The notes beneath the pieces are model-generated. The model made no database searches and was not told where the DNA came from. It saw only the letters and a program-made list of their open reading frames with translations. DNA of 64,000 nt from Candidatus Obscuribacter sp. GTDB lineage: Bacteria; Cyanobacteriota; Vampirovibrionia; Obscuribacterales; Obscuribacteraceae. A program made the position numbers and the translations under genes. Shown piece by piece: positions 15,587-24,335 of the stretch (position 1 is its first letter; the number at the start of each line of letters is the position of its first letter). The stretch lies in assembly GCA_016712465.1 (NCBI GenBank), contig JADJQZ010000001.1, forward strand, positions 4,712,001 to 4,776,000. The letters run 5' to 3'.

Positions 15587-17779
15587 TCAATCTTCATAAA
15601 TATCGAATGGCTCCTTCCGGGGCAGAGCCCAGAGGCGACGCTTCAAATCTTCCGACAACTGATTTTTGTTTACGTTAACGTAGTGCAAGCGTGGCGGTAA
15701 GAGTAGTGCATTGAGACTGGCAGGATCAGTCACCCCCATTTTAAGAGTGAGTGTTTGCAGCCTGGTAAGCTCTTTCAGACTGGCAAGAGAGCTGCCGCTA
15801 ATACTTGAAGGTGATTGCAAGGTAAGATTTTCAAGGTTCTTAAGCTTACTTATATTGACGATATCCCGATCAGTTAGAGGGGAGCCGCTGATATCCAAAA
15901 TTCGCATATCAGAGCGCCCCTGCGCCAGAAACTGCAGAAGCTCCGGCACGCCCAGTTGTTCTACGAGACGTAAATGCGTCAGGTAGCGGGTAAATTTCAA
16001 TCCAACTAGATCGGCGCAAGACAAGGCCGTCCCATCTCCACGGGGCGGCACTTTCGGGCAAAGGGACAAACTCTTTAGGTCGGTCAAAGTATCCAAATAC
16101 CGCGCGGAAGCGTGAGTCAAATCGAGGCGCTTGCACTCCAGGCGTAATACCAATAATTCCGGCAGACGGCTCACCCACTGCATATGTTCGTCTGTCCAGG
16201 TGGCCTCAGGTAACAGAGGCGGAGAACTTACCTGAATACGACTGAGATTGGTACCTACAAGATAGCGAAGCAAGGAAGGGTCTTTGAAAACCGCCGCTCC
16301 GGGCTGAAACTCCAGAGGCTGATCCACCGTATGTTTAATAGTAACGGTACCGCTGGCATCTCTTTCAGTACCTGCCTTCTGTTTTCGTTCCAGATAAATC
16401 TTTCCGATGCTCTCAGCCGGGAAGCGGAACTCGCTGTTAATATTCTTAGCGCTGAATACCGTTTTCCCCGTAAATTGCGGGCTTGTCCCATGCACTTCCA
16501 GAAGTCTTCCGTCGTAAGAGTTCTCCAGATGCACCCGCTTAGAATCAGATTCCGGAATTATCATCTTGCGCCCAAGACTGGGAACCAGCACAAAAAGTGC
16601 GCATAAAACTATTACAGAAGCCACACCAAAAGCCACCAGTGCCGGCAGGGAAAGCAGGGTAGCTCGCAGTCCGGACCGAGACTTGAAATCCTCCTGCCCG
16701 AGAATGGAAAAGTAGGCACCTGATTCGGCCTCACCGGCGGTGCCCTTGTAAGTACCGCTACGGGCAAGAGTCTGAAGAACCGTCTCCAGTTCCAGCTTTA
16801 CCTCTGCCATGGTGGCAATGCGGTCCGACAGATCTTTGGCCAGCATACGTTTGAGTAAGCCATCAAGCCGATTGGGGTACTGCGCCATAGGCATACGCTC
16901 CCGCAAAGTCGGCACCGGCGCCTGCATGTGCATACCAAGAGTAACCAGGGCATTTTCCCCTACATAAGGCGGCTCGCCCACCAGAGCATGGAAAAGAGTA
17001 CAGCCCAGAGAATATATGTCGGACTGCGGGGAAGGTCCCTGGCCCATAGCCTGCTCGGGACTCATATAAAGCGGACTGCCGAAGATACAGCCTGGTTGTG
17101 TGAGAGACTGCTGGGAGTGATCAGATATGACGCCGGCAATGCCGAAGTCCATGAGCTTAATGACAAAGACATCACGGCTTGGCACCTGACTGCTCTGGGC
17201 GGCGGCCTCGGTAAGTGGGCGCTCTACTTTCACCAGCAGGAAATTGGAAGGCTTGATATCGCGGTGTATGATACCGGCATCGTGCACCATCTGCAGTGCC
17301 TTGCAAATTTGAATGAAGATATTGAGAAGCACCGGCAACGGTAACTCCTTCCTGCCATCAATGAGAAGATCAAGAGTACTCCCTTCAAAAAGCTCCATTG
17401 CGTAGTAAGGATGAGTATTGTCAGCTACGCCGAAGTCGTAGATCTGCACTATCGAAGGATGTTTCAATTTTCCCATCAGTTGCGCCTCACGCTGAAACCG
17501 CAACCATGATTCGGAACTGACACTAGATTTAAGAACCTTCAAGGCTACATCTTTTTTGAGCAGCAAGTGATGGGCACGGTAGACCTTGCCCATTCCCCCT
17601 TCGCCCAGAACTTCACTAATCTGGTACTTGCCGTCGATTACATGACCAGGAGCAAATTGTTGACATGTGCTGTCCAGAAAGGGCGCAGCCGGGGTAACAT
17701 CGGCAAAGCCAACTACCCCGGCTTGCACAGTAAAGAGCTGAGATTGAGACTGCGATTCAAGACGTTTGTTTTTGGACAC
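15587..17779 (-). CDS. Membrane Ser/Thr protein kinase with leucine-rich C-terminal domain
   Basis: The cytoplasmic kinase domain (about residues 50-320 of 730) has the glycine loop LGEGGMGKVYRAH, the Lys in VALKVL, HRDIKPSN (Asp near residue 173), DFG and the activation segment GSPLYMSPEQA. It is a Hanks-type enzyme of the PknB group. One membrane helix follows (about 375-402, VAFGVASVIVLCALFVLV). Beyond it is a 330-residue outer part. Its first section has no known motif, and its second half is built of repeats like LKSLSLCPK, MRILDISGSPLTD and LENLTLQSP, a leucine-rich-repeat pattern. So it is laid out like a receptor kinase with an external ligand-binding domain. It is alone on its strand, and the ligand and targets are unknown. 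Confidence 0.9.
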   Translation of the reverse strand: MSKNKRLESQSQSQLFTVQAGVVGFADVTPAAPFLDSTCQQFAPGHVIDGKYQISEVLGEGGMGKVYRAHHLLLKKDVALKVLKSSVSSESWLRFQREAQLMGKLKHPSIVQIYDFGVADNTHPYYAMELFEGSTLDLLIDGRKELPLPVLLNIFIQICKALQMVHDAGIIHRDIKPSNFLLVKVERPLTEAAAQSSQVPSRDVFVIKLMDFGIAGVISDHSQQSLTQPGCIFGSPLYMSPEQAMGQGPSPQSDIYSLGCTLFHALVGEPPYVGENALVTLGMHMQAPVPTLRERMPMAQYPNRLDGLLKRMLAKDLSDRIATMAEVKLELETVLQTLARSGTYKGTAGEAESGAYFSILGQEDFKSRSGLRATLLSLPALVAFGVASVIVLCALFVLVPSLGRKMIIPESDSKRVHLENSYDGRLLEVHGTSPQFTGKTVFSAKNINSEFRFPAESIGKIYLERKQKAGTERDASGTVTIKHTVDQPLEFQPGAAVFKDPSLLRYLVGTNLSRIQVSSPPLLPEATWTDEHMQWVSRLPELLVLRLECKRLDLTHASARYLDTLTDLKSLSLCPKVPPRGDGTALSCADLVGLKFTRYLTHLRLVEQLGVPELLQFLAQGRSDMRILDISGSPLTDRDIVNISKLKNLENLTLQSPSSISGSSLASLKELTRLQTLTLKMGVTDPASLNALLLPPRLHYVNVNKNQLSEDLKRRLWALPRKEPFDIYED

Positions 17780-17893
17780 CGGACCACAGTACCTTATGAG
17801 TGGCTAAAAATGATCGGAGAATCTGCCGTAAAGTCGGGCAATAAGCAAAGAGAAAATTTATGCCAAAATATAACACAAACAGGAGGTAGGCTT

Positions 17894-18490
17894 ATGGTCA
17901 AGGACGACACTCAACAAGCAATTCCGCCCGACCGTATCGGGCTAATTTTGAAGGCAGCTTGTTTTGCGGCCGACAAACACCGTCATCAAAGACGCAAGGA
18001 CAGCCTCAAGTCACCCTATATAAACCACCCCCTGGAGGTGGCGGAGCGCATCTGGAATACAGGTGAGTGTCACGACCCTGCAGTTATCTGCGCAGCGATT
18101 CTGCACGATACGGTGGAAGACACTGAAGCAACCTTTGAAGAACTGGAAGCGGAATTCGGCAAGACCATCTGCGATCTAGTCAGAGAAGTGACGGACGATA
18201 AGAGCCTACCGAAAGCCAGGCGCAAAGAGCTACAAATCGAGCACGCCGCCCACATAAGCCCCGGTGCCAAACTAATCAAACTGGCCGACAAAACCAGCAA
18301 TGTCAAAGACATTCACCAGAGCCCGCCTCCCGACTGGAGCCTTACCAGGCGCAAGGAATATCTCGACTGGACAGCGGCAGTGGTAGAACAGTTGCGGGGC
18401 GCAAATCAAGCCATGGAAGAGGCTTATTTCGCCACCCTGGCAGAGGCTCGCCTCGGTCTGAAGAGAGCGTCTGAAGAATTGGGCTCATAA
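17894..18490 (+). CDS. MESH1-type (p)ppGpp hydrolase, HD domain only
   Basis: A 198-residue protein consisting of the HD hydrolase domain of RelA/SpoT without synthetase or regulatory domains. Metal and substrate motifs are in order: the HRHQRRKD region, YINHPLEVAERIW, CAAILHDTVEDT (the HD pair and the ED), and KLIKLADKTSNVKD. Such small alarmone hydrolases remove the 3' pyrophosphate from (p)ppGpp and may also act on other nucleotides. ATG at 17894 with AGGAGG seven bases before it decides the start. Longer in-frame sequence upstream overlaps the kinase promoter and is not coding. Its TAA shares one base with the ATG of the DEXH helicase gene, so the two are translationally coupled. Confidence 0.88.
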   Translation: MVKDDTQQAIPPDRIGLILKAACFAADKHRHQRRKDSLKSPYINHPLEVAERIWNTGECHDPAVICAAILHDTVEDTEATFEELEAEFGKTICDLVREVTDDKSLPKARRKELQIEHAAHISPGAKLIKLADKTSNVKDIHQSPPPDWSLTRRKEYLDWTAAVVEQLRGANQAMEEAYFATLAEARLGLKRASEELGS

Positions 18491-21024
18491 TGGAAGGAAT
18501 GAAGAGAGCTAGAGGCTGGTTTAAGGAGAGAGGCTTCGAGCCTTTCTCATTTCAGGAAGAATTATGGTCTGCCTACTTGAATCAACAGAGCGCTCTTCTC
18601 ACGGCCTCTACCGGTACAGGAAAGACTTATGCCGCTTGGTTCGGTCCGCTAATTGAAAATATGAATTCCTGGGGTGATAAGCACCTTCAGAGATCGGTTA
18701 CTGCTCAAACTCAAGAACCGCTTGATACTGGGCCTCCGAATGACAGTCGGAATTTACCTTTGACCGTTTTGTGGATCACACCTTTGCGCGCATTAGCTCA
18801 AGACTTACATTTGAATTTGCTTGCTCCGGTGCAAGATCTTAAACTGCCATTCTCTGTAGAAACCCGCACCTCAGACACCTCTGCCGGTACACGAGCCAGA
18901 CAGAAGAAGGTCTTGCCCAGCTGCCTTATTACTACGCCCGAGTCTATATCAATTCAGATATCCTATGCCGGCTTTGCAGATAAATTCAGGCATGTGAAGC
19001 TGGTCGTTGTCGACGAATGGCATGAGCTTTTAGGCAGTAAGCGCGGCACCCTGGTGGAACTGTTTCTGGCTAGATTAAGGAGCTATTGCTCCCCCGTAGT
19101 ATTTGCGCTCTCTGCCACCATAGGTAATGCCGACCTGGCGCTTGAGACTCTTGTGCCCAGCGGCGACAGAATAATTATCACAGGGAAGGAAAAGAAGGTG
19201 ATTGAGGCACGCTCAGTCTTGCCGCCGCGACTTTCAAATTTACCATGGAGCGGGCATACCGGCTTAACCATGGTGGATGAAGTAGCTAAGCTCGCCGGTG
19301 AAGCCAGTTCCACCTTGATTTTCACTAACACCCGTTCTCAGACCGAACAGTGGTACCAGGAGTTGATTGAAATCGAGCCCGACTTTGCCGGACGGGCGGC
19401 CCTGCATCACGGCTCACTTGATACTGATGTTCGACGCTTCGTAGAAGAGAATCTACGCAGTGGGCGCATTAATTTAGTCGTTTCCACTTCGTCTTTAGAT
19501 CTTGGCGTAGACTTCTCACCGGTGGAAAGAGTCCTACAAATCGGCAGCCCGAAAAGCGTCGCCCGCGCCCTTCAGCGAGCCGGGCGCAGCGGTCACAGAC
19601 CGGGTGCGGTGAGCACGCTCTATATGGTGCCCTGCCATGCTCTCGAACTGGTCGAGTTGGCCGCAGCCCGCATAGCCCTTACTTCCGGACACCTGGAAGA
19701 ACGCTATCCTGTGCTCATGCCCATCGATGTTCTGTGTCAACACATTACCACCACTTGCCTGGCTGGTCCCCTCTATCCGCAGCAGTTTCTAAAAGAGATG
19801 CGAAGTACAAGAGCCTTCCGCCATCTTAGTGAGGACGAGTTGAACTGGTCCCTAACCTTCGTTGCCACCGGTGGTAGTGCGCTAGCTGCTTATCCCGAGT
19901 TCAAGCGCATTAAACTTAAGGAAGGCTATTATGAAGTAGATTGCGAAACTGCCGAGGGCAAACAACTGGCCCTTAAACACCGCCTGTCGATTGGCACCAT
20001 AGTTGCAGATCAATCGATGGAAGTACGATTCTTTCGAGGCGGCTCCCTTGGTCATGTGGAAGAGTCTTTTATATCTCGCCTGAAAGTCGGCGATACTTTT
20101 CTTTTCGCCGGACGCTATTTGGAGTTGGTCGAGGTGAACGGCATGAAGGCTTATGTGCGGCTTTCTTCAAAACGTGGCGGTCCGGTGCCTCGCTGGATGG
20201 GCGGGCGTTTACCCATGAGCAGTCAGTTATCTGCCCATGTTCGTTATCTGATTGATCAGGCTTCGCACGGCAAATTTGAAGAGCCCGAGATGACCTTCAT
20301 CAAACCCCTCTTACTTTTGCAGTCGCAGCGCTCCTTACTGCCCGCCCAAGACGAAGTGCTTGTGGAATGGCACAAGTCACGGGACGGCTATCATCTCTTT
20401 ATATACACTTTTGAAGGCAGAATGGTAAATGAAGGTTTAGCCTATCTGAGCGCCTTCAAATTATCAAGACTATCGCCTGCTACTTTCTCTATAGCCGTTA
20501 ACGATTGGGGCTTTGAGATACTATCAGATCGCCCCTTCCGCTTTGAGAGAGGGGCGAGCGAATTTTTCATGGCATTTAAGCAGGAAGAATTATCGGATGA
20601 CATACTAGCTTGCCTCAATGCCGGCGAAATGGCGCGCCGCCAGTTCAGAGAGATTGCCAGGGTAGGGGGTCTTATATTCCAGGGGTATCCAGGCGCTCCT
20701 CGCAAAGTCAAGCAAGTTCAAATTTCTTCCTCCCTGCTTTATGATGTTTTTGTCGATTATGACCCAGGTAATCTTTTGGTCAGACAAGCGCATCAAGAAG
20801 TTCTAGATAGGCATCTCGAAGTGCAACGGATGAAGCTTGCCATCGAGCGTATAGTGAGCGGCAAAGTGGTAGAGGTAGAGACGCCTAAGGCTAGCCCTTT
20901 CGCCTTACCACTGATGGTTGATCGTTTGCGGGGTAAGCTGTCTTCGGAAAAACTGAGCAGCCGCATTGAAAGAATGGAAGTGGACATGGCCAGGGAAATG
21001 CAGGCCGGGCGCTATTATGGCTGA
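18490..21024 (+). CDS. Ligase-associated DNA-damage-response DEXH-box helicase (Lhr-like)
   Basis: An 844-residue superfamily 2 helicase. The N-terminal motor shows motif I TASTGTGKTYAAW, motif Ia in LWITPLRALAQDL, motif II VVDEWHE (DEWH), SATIGN, and motif VI QRAGRSGHRPGA. A winged-helix and Lhr-core C-terminal region follows. Helicases of this form normally travel with the nuclease PdeM, a 3' exonuclease-like Exo and an ATP-dependent DNA ligase, and are thought to act in double-strand break repair. Here PdeM follows at once (8-base overlap) but no ligase or Exo gene is next to it. The upstream partner is the alarmone hydrolase, sharing one base. Identification is by motif and neighbour. Confidence 0.92.
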   Translation: MEGMKRARGWFKERGFEPFSFQEELWSAYLNQQSALLTASTGTGKTYAAWFGPLIENMNSWGDKHLQRSVTAQTQEPLDTGPPNDSRNLPLTVLWITPLRALAQDLHLNLLAPVQDLKLPFSVETRTSDTSAGTRARQKKVLPSCLITTPESISIQISYAGFADKFRHVKLVVVDEWHELLGSKRGTLVELFLARLRSYCSPVVFALSATIGNADLALETLVPSGDRIIITGKEKKVIEARSVLPPRLSNLPWSGHTGLTMVDEVAKLAGEASSTLIFTNTRSQTEQWYQELIEIEPDFAGRAALHHGSLDTDVRRFVEENLRSGRINLVVSTSSLDLGVDFSPVERVLQIGSPKSVARALQRAGRSGHRPGAVSTLYMVPCHALELVELAAARIALTSGHLEERYPVLMPIDVLCQHITTTCLAGPLYPQQFLKEMRSTRAFRHLSEDELNWSLTFVATGGSALAAYPEFKRIKLKEGYYEVDCETAEGKQLALKHRLSIGTIVADQSMEVRFFRGGSLGHVEESFISRLKVGDTFLFAGRYLELVEVNGMKAYVRLSSKRGGPVPRWMGGRLPMSSQLSAHVRYLIDQASHGKFEEPEMTFIKPLLLLQSQRSLLPAQDEVLVEWHKSRDGYHLFIYTFEGRMVNEGLAYLSAFKLSRLSPATFSIAVNDWGFEILSDRPFRFERGASEFFMAFKQEELSDDILACLNAGEMARRQFREIARVGGLIFQGYPGAPRKVKQVQISSSLLYDVFVDYDPGNLLVRQAHQEVLDRHLEVQRMKLAIERIVSGKVVEVETPKASPFALPLMVDRLRGKLSSEKLSSRIERMEVDMAREMQAGRYYG

Positions 21025-21724
21025 GTTTCTCAATTTCAAGAGGCAGGGTGAAACAATAACTGTTTTGCCTGATAAAGCGGTCTTCCTTCCCAGTCGCAAG
21101 ACCTTGCTTGTTTCTGATATTCATCTTGGAAAAGGCCAGGCATTTAGAGCCAGGCAGTTCTTCGCTCCAGCCGGTGTTTGTGCCGCCGACTTGCAGCGCT
21201 TGTTACAGGTTGTCACCGCCTATAAGGCCGAGCGCCTGATCATTTTAGGAGACTTAGTGCACAGCAGAGACGGAATCAATGAGGAACTTGATCGGCTCTT
21301 TCTTGACTTCAGAGCCAAGACAAAAAATGTAGAGACCATACTTGTGCTGGGAAACCACGATCTGAGAGTGAATTTCAGCAGTAAGTGGAGACTATCTCTA
21401 GTGAACGGCGGCTTTGAAGAAGACGGTTTTTTCTTCGAACATGGCGACGAAGATACTAAGGCCCAAATTAACGAGAACAATAAAACAAATAGGTCCGGTC
21501 TATTTCGCTTTTCCGGTCATATCCATCCGGCGGTGCGACTGCATGGTGCCGGCAAGGCGAGCGAAAGAATGCCCTGCTTCTGGCTTCGCTCTCGAGAACG
21601 CTGCCTGGTTTTGCCATCCTTTGGCAGATTAACCGGTGCTTTCACAGTTAGTCCCCAAACATCCGACCGGGTCTTTATTCCGCTCTACGATGAAGGCAAC
21701 ATTCTAGAGGTTACTCTTAAATAA
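21017..21724 (+). CDS. pdeM: Ligase-associated DNA-damage-response endonuclease PdeM
   Basis: A 235-residue calcineurin-like metallophosphoesterase. Metal-binding motifs are in the classical order: VSDIHLGKG (DxH), ILGDLVHSRD (GD), LVLGNHDLR (GNHD), FFFEHGDE (GH-like position) and FSGHIHPAV (GHxH). PdeM proteins work with the Lhr-like helicase in break repair. The ATG at 21017 lies inside the last codons of the helicase (ATGGCTGA), so translation is coupled. A longer start at 20966 would overlap more and lacks support. The gene is followed by a terminator stem at 21878, so the operon is alarmone hydrolase, helicase, PdeM. Confidence 0.9.
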   Translation: MAEFLNFKRQGETITVLPDKAVFLPSRKTLLVSDIHLGKGQAFRARQFFAPAGVCAADLQRLLQVVTAYKAERLIILGDLVHSRDGINEELDRLFLDFRAKTKNVETILVLGNHDLRVNFSSKWRLSLVNGGFEEDGFFFEHGDEDTKAQINENNKTNRSGLFRFSGHIHPAVRLHGAGKASERMPCFWLRSRERCLVLPSFGRLTGAFTVSPQTSDRVFIPLYDEGNILEVTLK

Positions 21725-21877
21725 GCAGATAAGCTTCCCCTTTGAGAAACTGAAGTGTCCGCAATATTCCAGGGACAGAGGCGAAAACAAAAGTCAACAT
21801 AGAGAGAACTATAAACAAGGAGAGAAGCAAGCCAACCTCAAATGCACCATTAACCTCCCACAATAGTCCCAGAAAGC

Positions 21878-21911
21878 AAAATGCCTACCCCAAAATCAGG
21901 GTAGGCATTTT
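21878..21911. terminator. Perfect stem-loop between pdeM and tRNA-Leu
   Basis: 13-base arms (AAAATGCCTACCC, 21878-21890 and 21899-21911) around an eight-base loop. The A/T ends give a run of T on both strands. It most likely terminates the tRNA transcript on the minus strand and can also stop the pdeM operon from the other side. Confidence 0.75.
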
Positions 21912-21920
21912 CTCGAAACT

Positions 21921-22008
21921 TGGTGCCGAAGGTCGGAGTCGAACCGACACGGAGTGTTTGCTCCGGCTGATTTTGAGTCAGCTGCGTCTGCCATTTCGCC
22001 ACTTCGGC
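21921..22008 (-). tRNA. tRNA-Leu, anticodon CAA
   Basis: An 88-base tRNA including an encoded CCA. The acceptor stem is GCCGAAG with CTTCGGC. The anticodon loop CTCAAAA within GCTGA/TCAGC gives CAA, which reads UUG. A long variable arm (GGAGCAAACACTCC) fits class II tRNA-Leu. The T-arm is GTCGG TTCGACT CCGAC. The discriminator base is A. Its terminator stem lies ten bases below. Confidence 0.95.
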
Positions 22009-22034
22009 TTGCGGAAGGAAATATATCTTACACT

Positions 22035-22847
22035 ATGTCCACCATGCCTAAACCCTCAGCTAAAGCAAAAGCAACCAAACGCAAAGATCCAACCCCCTTG
22101 GCAGCAGCCGACCTCTACTGCCTGCTCACCGGCTTTGGTCCCTTCGGCTCCGCGAAAAGCAACCCCAGCGAGCTTGTTACCCTGTCATTTCCTGACATCT
22201 TCAAAACCGGCGACGCCAAAACCGACACGTCCTCGACAAGACGGGCGGTTGCAAAGCAAATTCACATCTCTAAACTGAGCCTCGACACGGTGGGAGCCAC
22301 AGCCTGGAAAACCCTCAAGAAGTCATTGAAGAAGCTTGAAAAGGACCTGGAAGAAGCGGGTAAAGCCGGACCGGTTATTGTTCTTATGACCGGTCTGGCA
22401 TCAGGAAGCCGAGCCCTCCACCTGGAACGTTTTGGCATGAATCTGCGCGACTATCGCATTGCCGACCAGGCCGGCGCCCAGGTGGAAGACGAGCCAGTGC
22501 AGGCTGAAGGCCCTGACCTCTTGCGCACCAGCCTGAAACTGACGGCCGTCAAGAAGTCCCTCATAGCCGCAGGCTACCCCTGCCAGATTTCCAACCATGC
22601 CGGTACTTTCGTCTGCAACGAACTTTATTACCAGGTGCTCTATCACTTGAGCAGGCATAAAGCAGTAAAAGCCTGCCTTTTTGTGCATATGCCTGAATTG
22701 AAAGACTTTGCCGAGGCCACAGCCGCACTCAAGAGAAAGCAAACAGCCAGGCAAGCCGCCGCTGCCCGTACGGAAACTGCACGCCTGGCGCTGCTTCGGG
22801 ATGCCATGCTGAAGCTATTGGAAGAAGTGGCGAAACAGGTGCATTGA
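22035..22847 (+). CDS. Pyroglutamyl peptidase-like cysteine peptidase (C15)
   Basis: The protein has the pyrrolidone-carboxylate peptidase fold markers. These are LLTGFGPFGSAKSNPSE at the N-terminus, a Glu in LHLERFGMNLRDYRIAD (catalytic Glu region), SNHAGTFVCNELYY (catalytic Cys) and FVHMPEL (catalytic His). These enzymes cut an N-terminal pyroglutamate from peptides. At 270 residues it is longer than the usual 215, with insertions after TGD and a Lys/Ala-rich helical tail. The ATG at 22035 is preferred, because the longer frame would run into the tRNA gene. There is no clear operon, and the next gene starts 95 bases on. Confidence 0.8.
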   Translation: MSTMPKPSAKAKATKRKDPTPLAAADLYCLLTGFGPFGSAKSNPSELVTLSFPDIFKTGDAKTDTSSTRRAVAKQIHISKLSLDTVGATAWKTLKKSLKKLEKDLEEAGKAGPVIVLMTGLASGSRALHLERFGMNLRDYRIADQAGAQVEDEPVQAEGPDLLRTSLKLTAVKKSLIAAGYPCQISNHAGTFVCNELYYQVLYHLSRHKAVKACLFVHMPELKDFAEATAALKRKQTARQAAAARTETARLALLRDAMLKLLEEVAKQVH

Positions 22848-22942
22848 AGCGCCAATCTAATAATTCGCCCGGGCAATTCAGCTAAAATGCACAGGTCGGC
22901 AGCCAATAGCTCGGTAAACTCAAACAAGGGCAAAAGAAAAGT

Positions 22943-23608
22943 ATGGAAAGACAAAGAGAAGGTAACACCAAGTTGTCGTTGGCCTTTATGCTGGCCGGTA
23001 TACTCGGCACAGTGCTCATTCCTTCCGTCTTTGCCGACTGCAAAGATTGCCCCAAGAGTGAAAGTGCCGGAAGACGTGAAGGTTTCAACCAGCCCTTAAT
23101 CTTATCAGGCATCAAAAGCATCAAGGTGGCGGTGGGCGAAATCGACGACACTCTGAAAGAGAAAGGCGCCAATCAAGAGCACCTGGCCAACCGCCTGAAA
23201 GAGGAACTCAGCACCACCCATGCCACCATTGTCGATGCAGGCGAAGCTTGCTGCAAACATAAAGCCGGCAATAAAGCCGCCGACAACTCACCGATTCTCT
23301 ACCTGAAGGTGCGCTCGGTCAGTGACGATGCAAAAGTTTGCGTTTACTCGATAAACCTTTCTCTAGTAGAAAAGTCTCGCGTAGCTCGCAACCACAAAGA
23401 AATTATGGCTTCAGTCTGGAGTAAAGACCTGATCGGCAAAGTACAGGCCGATGCCGGTGCGGAGCTTGACGGCAAACTCGATTTGCTCATGAAAGAGTTC
23501 CGCCGCGACTATCTACTGGCCAATAGTGCCGACATTGCGCACCCGGACATGCCCGATGATGCCGGCGGCAAGAACGCGCATAAGAAGCCGCGCTACATCA
23601 GGAAATAA
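22943..23608 (+). CDS. Secreted protein of unknown function (first of three)
   Basis: 221 residues. It starts with a signal peptide (LAFMLAGILGTVLIPSVFA, cleavage before DCKDC). The mature part opens with a CxxC and then SGIKSIKVAVGEIDDTLKEK, which leads into a helix (NRLKEELSTTHATIVDAG). A Cys pair (EACCKHKAG) and a strand region follow, ending in a Lys-rich tail. The order strand - I/LxxxLxxEL helix - strand recurs in the next two genes, so they look like diverged relatives. I do not recognise a named family. The three are spaced closely on the same strand and are probably one operon of envelope proteins. Confidence 0.7.
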   Translation: MERQREGNTKLSLAFMLAGILGTVLIPSVFADCKDCPKSESAGRREGFNQPLILSGIKSIKVAVGEIDDTLKEKGANQEHLANRLKEELSTTHATIVDAGEACCKHKAGNKAADNSPILYLKVRSVSDDAKVCVYSINLSLVEKSRVARNHKEIMASVWSKDLIGKVQADAGAELDGKLDLLMKEFRRDYLLANSADIAHPDMPDDAGGKNAHKKPRYIRK

Positions 23609-23666
23609 ACCACTCTTAACACCTCAAACAGGATCCCGCCTCCACACTAGAAGCAAAGTCAAGAAA

Positions 23667-24302
23667 ATGCCCATGTACAAATTCAATTATCTGCTCTCGG
23701 CGCTTGTGGCTGTAATCTTTCTACAGCAAGGGGCCGGGGCGGCTGATGTAGCGCCGGAAGACGGCAATGCACTTAAGTCAGCCTTATTTAGAGAGGCCAA
23801 AAACGAAGTCGACTATCCTCGCCTCTCGAAAGTGGCAGGCTATGCAATTAGAGTCAGCGTCGAGAAGTTGGACCTGCCTCCGAGCAAGAGTGCGCTCAAC
23901 AAGGGCAAGACCAGACAGGTAATGGAGAAGTATCTGAAAGAGTTCGGACTCAAAACCACTCGAGAAATGATTACGGGAAGAAGCACAAAGCTCAGCTTGA
24001 CCGTCACCAGGGCCGGCACGACAAAGGTGAACGCCAAAGCAAAAGCTCAGAAAGCTACGCACATATTAAAAGTCATGCTATTTGCACCACCTGCTCCCAA
24101 CTGGAAATTTAACACCAAAGCAGCCATAATGAGTTCAGAGATTCCGCTTAAGCTCTCCGCCGATAAAAGTGATGAGCTAACGCCTATCTTGAAAGAGACT
24201 GCGCTAAAAATCTCGAAGCAATATTTCACGGCTCGCAGCGGCGACTATGGAAAGAAACAGGAAGCCCCGGCCCCCAAAGACAATCCTGTCAAACAAGACT
24301 GA
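23667..24302 (+). CDS. Secreted protein of unknown function (second of three)
   Basis: From ATG 23667 the protein has 211 residues with a signal peptide (YLLSALVAVIFLQQGAGA, cleavage before ADVA). The mature part contains GYAIRVSVEKLDLPPSKS, then a helix QVMEKYLKEFGLKT and a strand region, and LFAPPAPNWKFNTKAA. The strand-helix unit resembles those in the genes on both sides. The tail is basic and Pro-rich (KKQEAPAPKDNP). The longer in-frame start at 23526 overlaps the preceding gene and has no signal peptide, so it is rejected. No family name is recognised. Confidence 0.7.
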   Translation: MPMYKFNYLLSALVAVIFLQQGAGAADVAPEDGNALKSALFREAKNEVDYPRLSKVAGYAIRVSVEKLDLPPSKSALNKGKTRQVMEKYLKEFGLKTTREMITGRSTKLSLTVTRAGTTKVNAKAKAQKATHILKVMLFAPPAPNWKFNTKAAIMSSEIPLKLSADKSDELTPILKETALKISKQYFTARSGDYGKKQEAPAPKDNPVKQD

Positions 24303-24335
24303 GGCAAAGGTCTGAACAAGCAAATTCCAGTCCGA

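Noticed and set aside
21954..22034. N-terminal extension of the pyroglutamyl peptidase-like gene
   Set aside because: It would be encoded on top of the tRNA-Leu gene.
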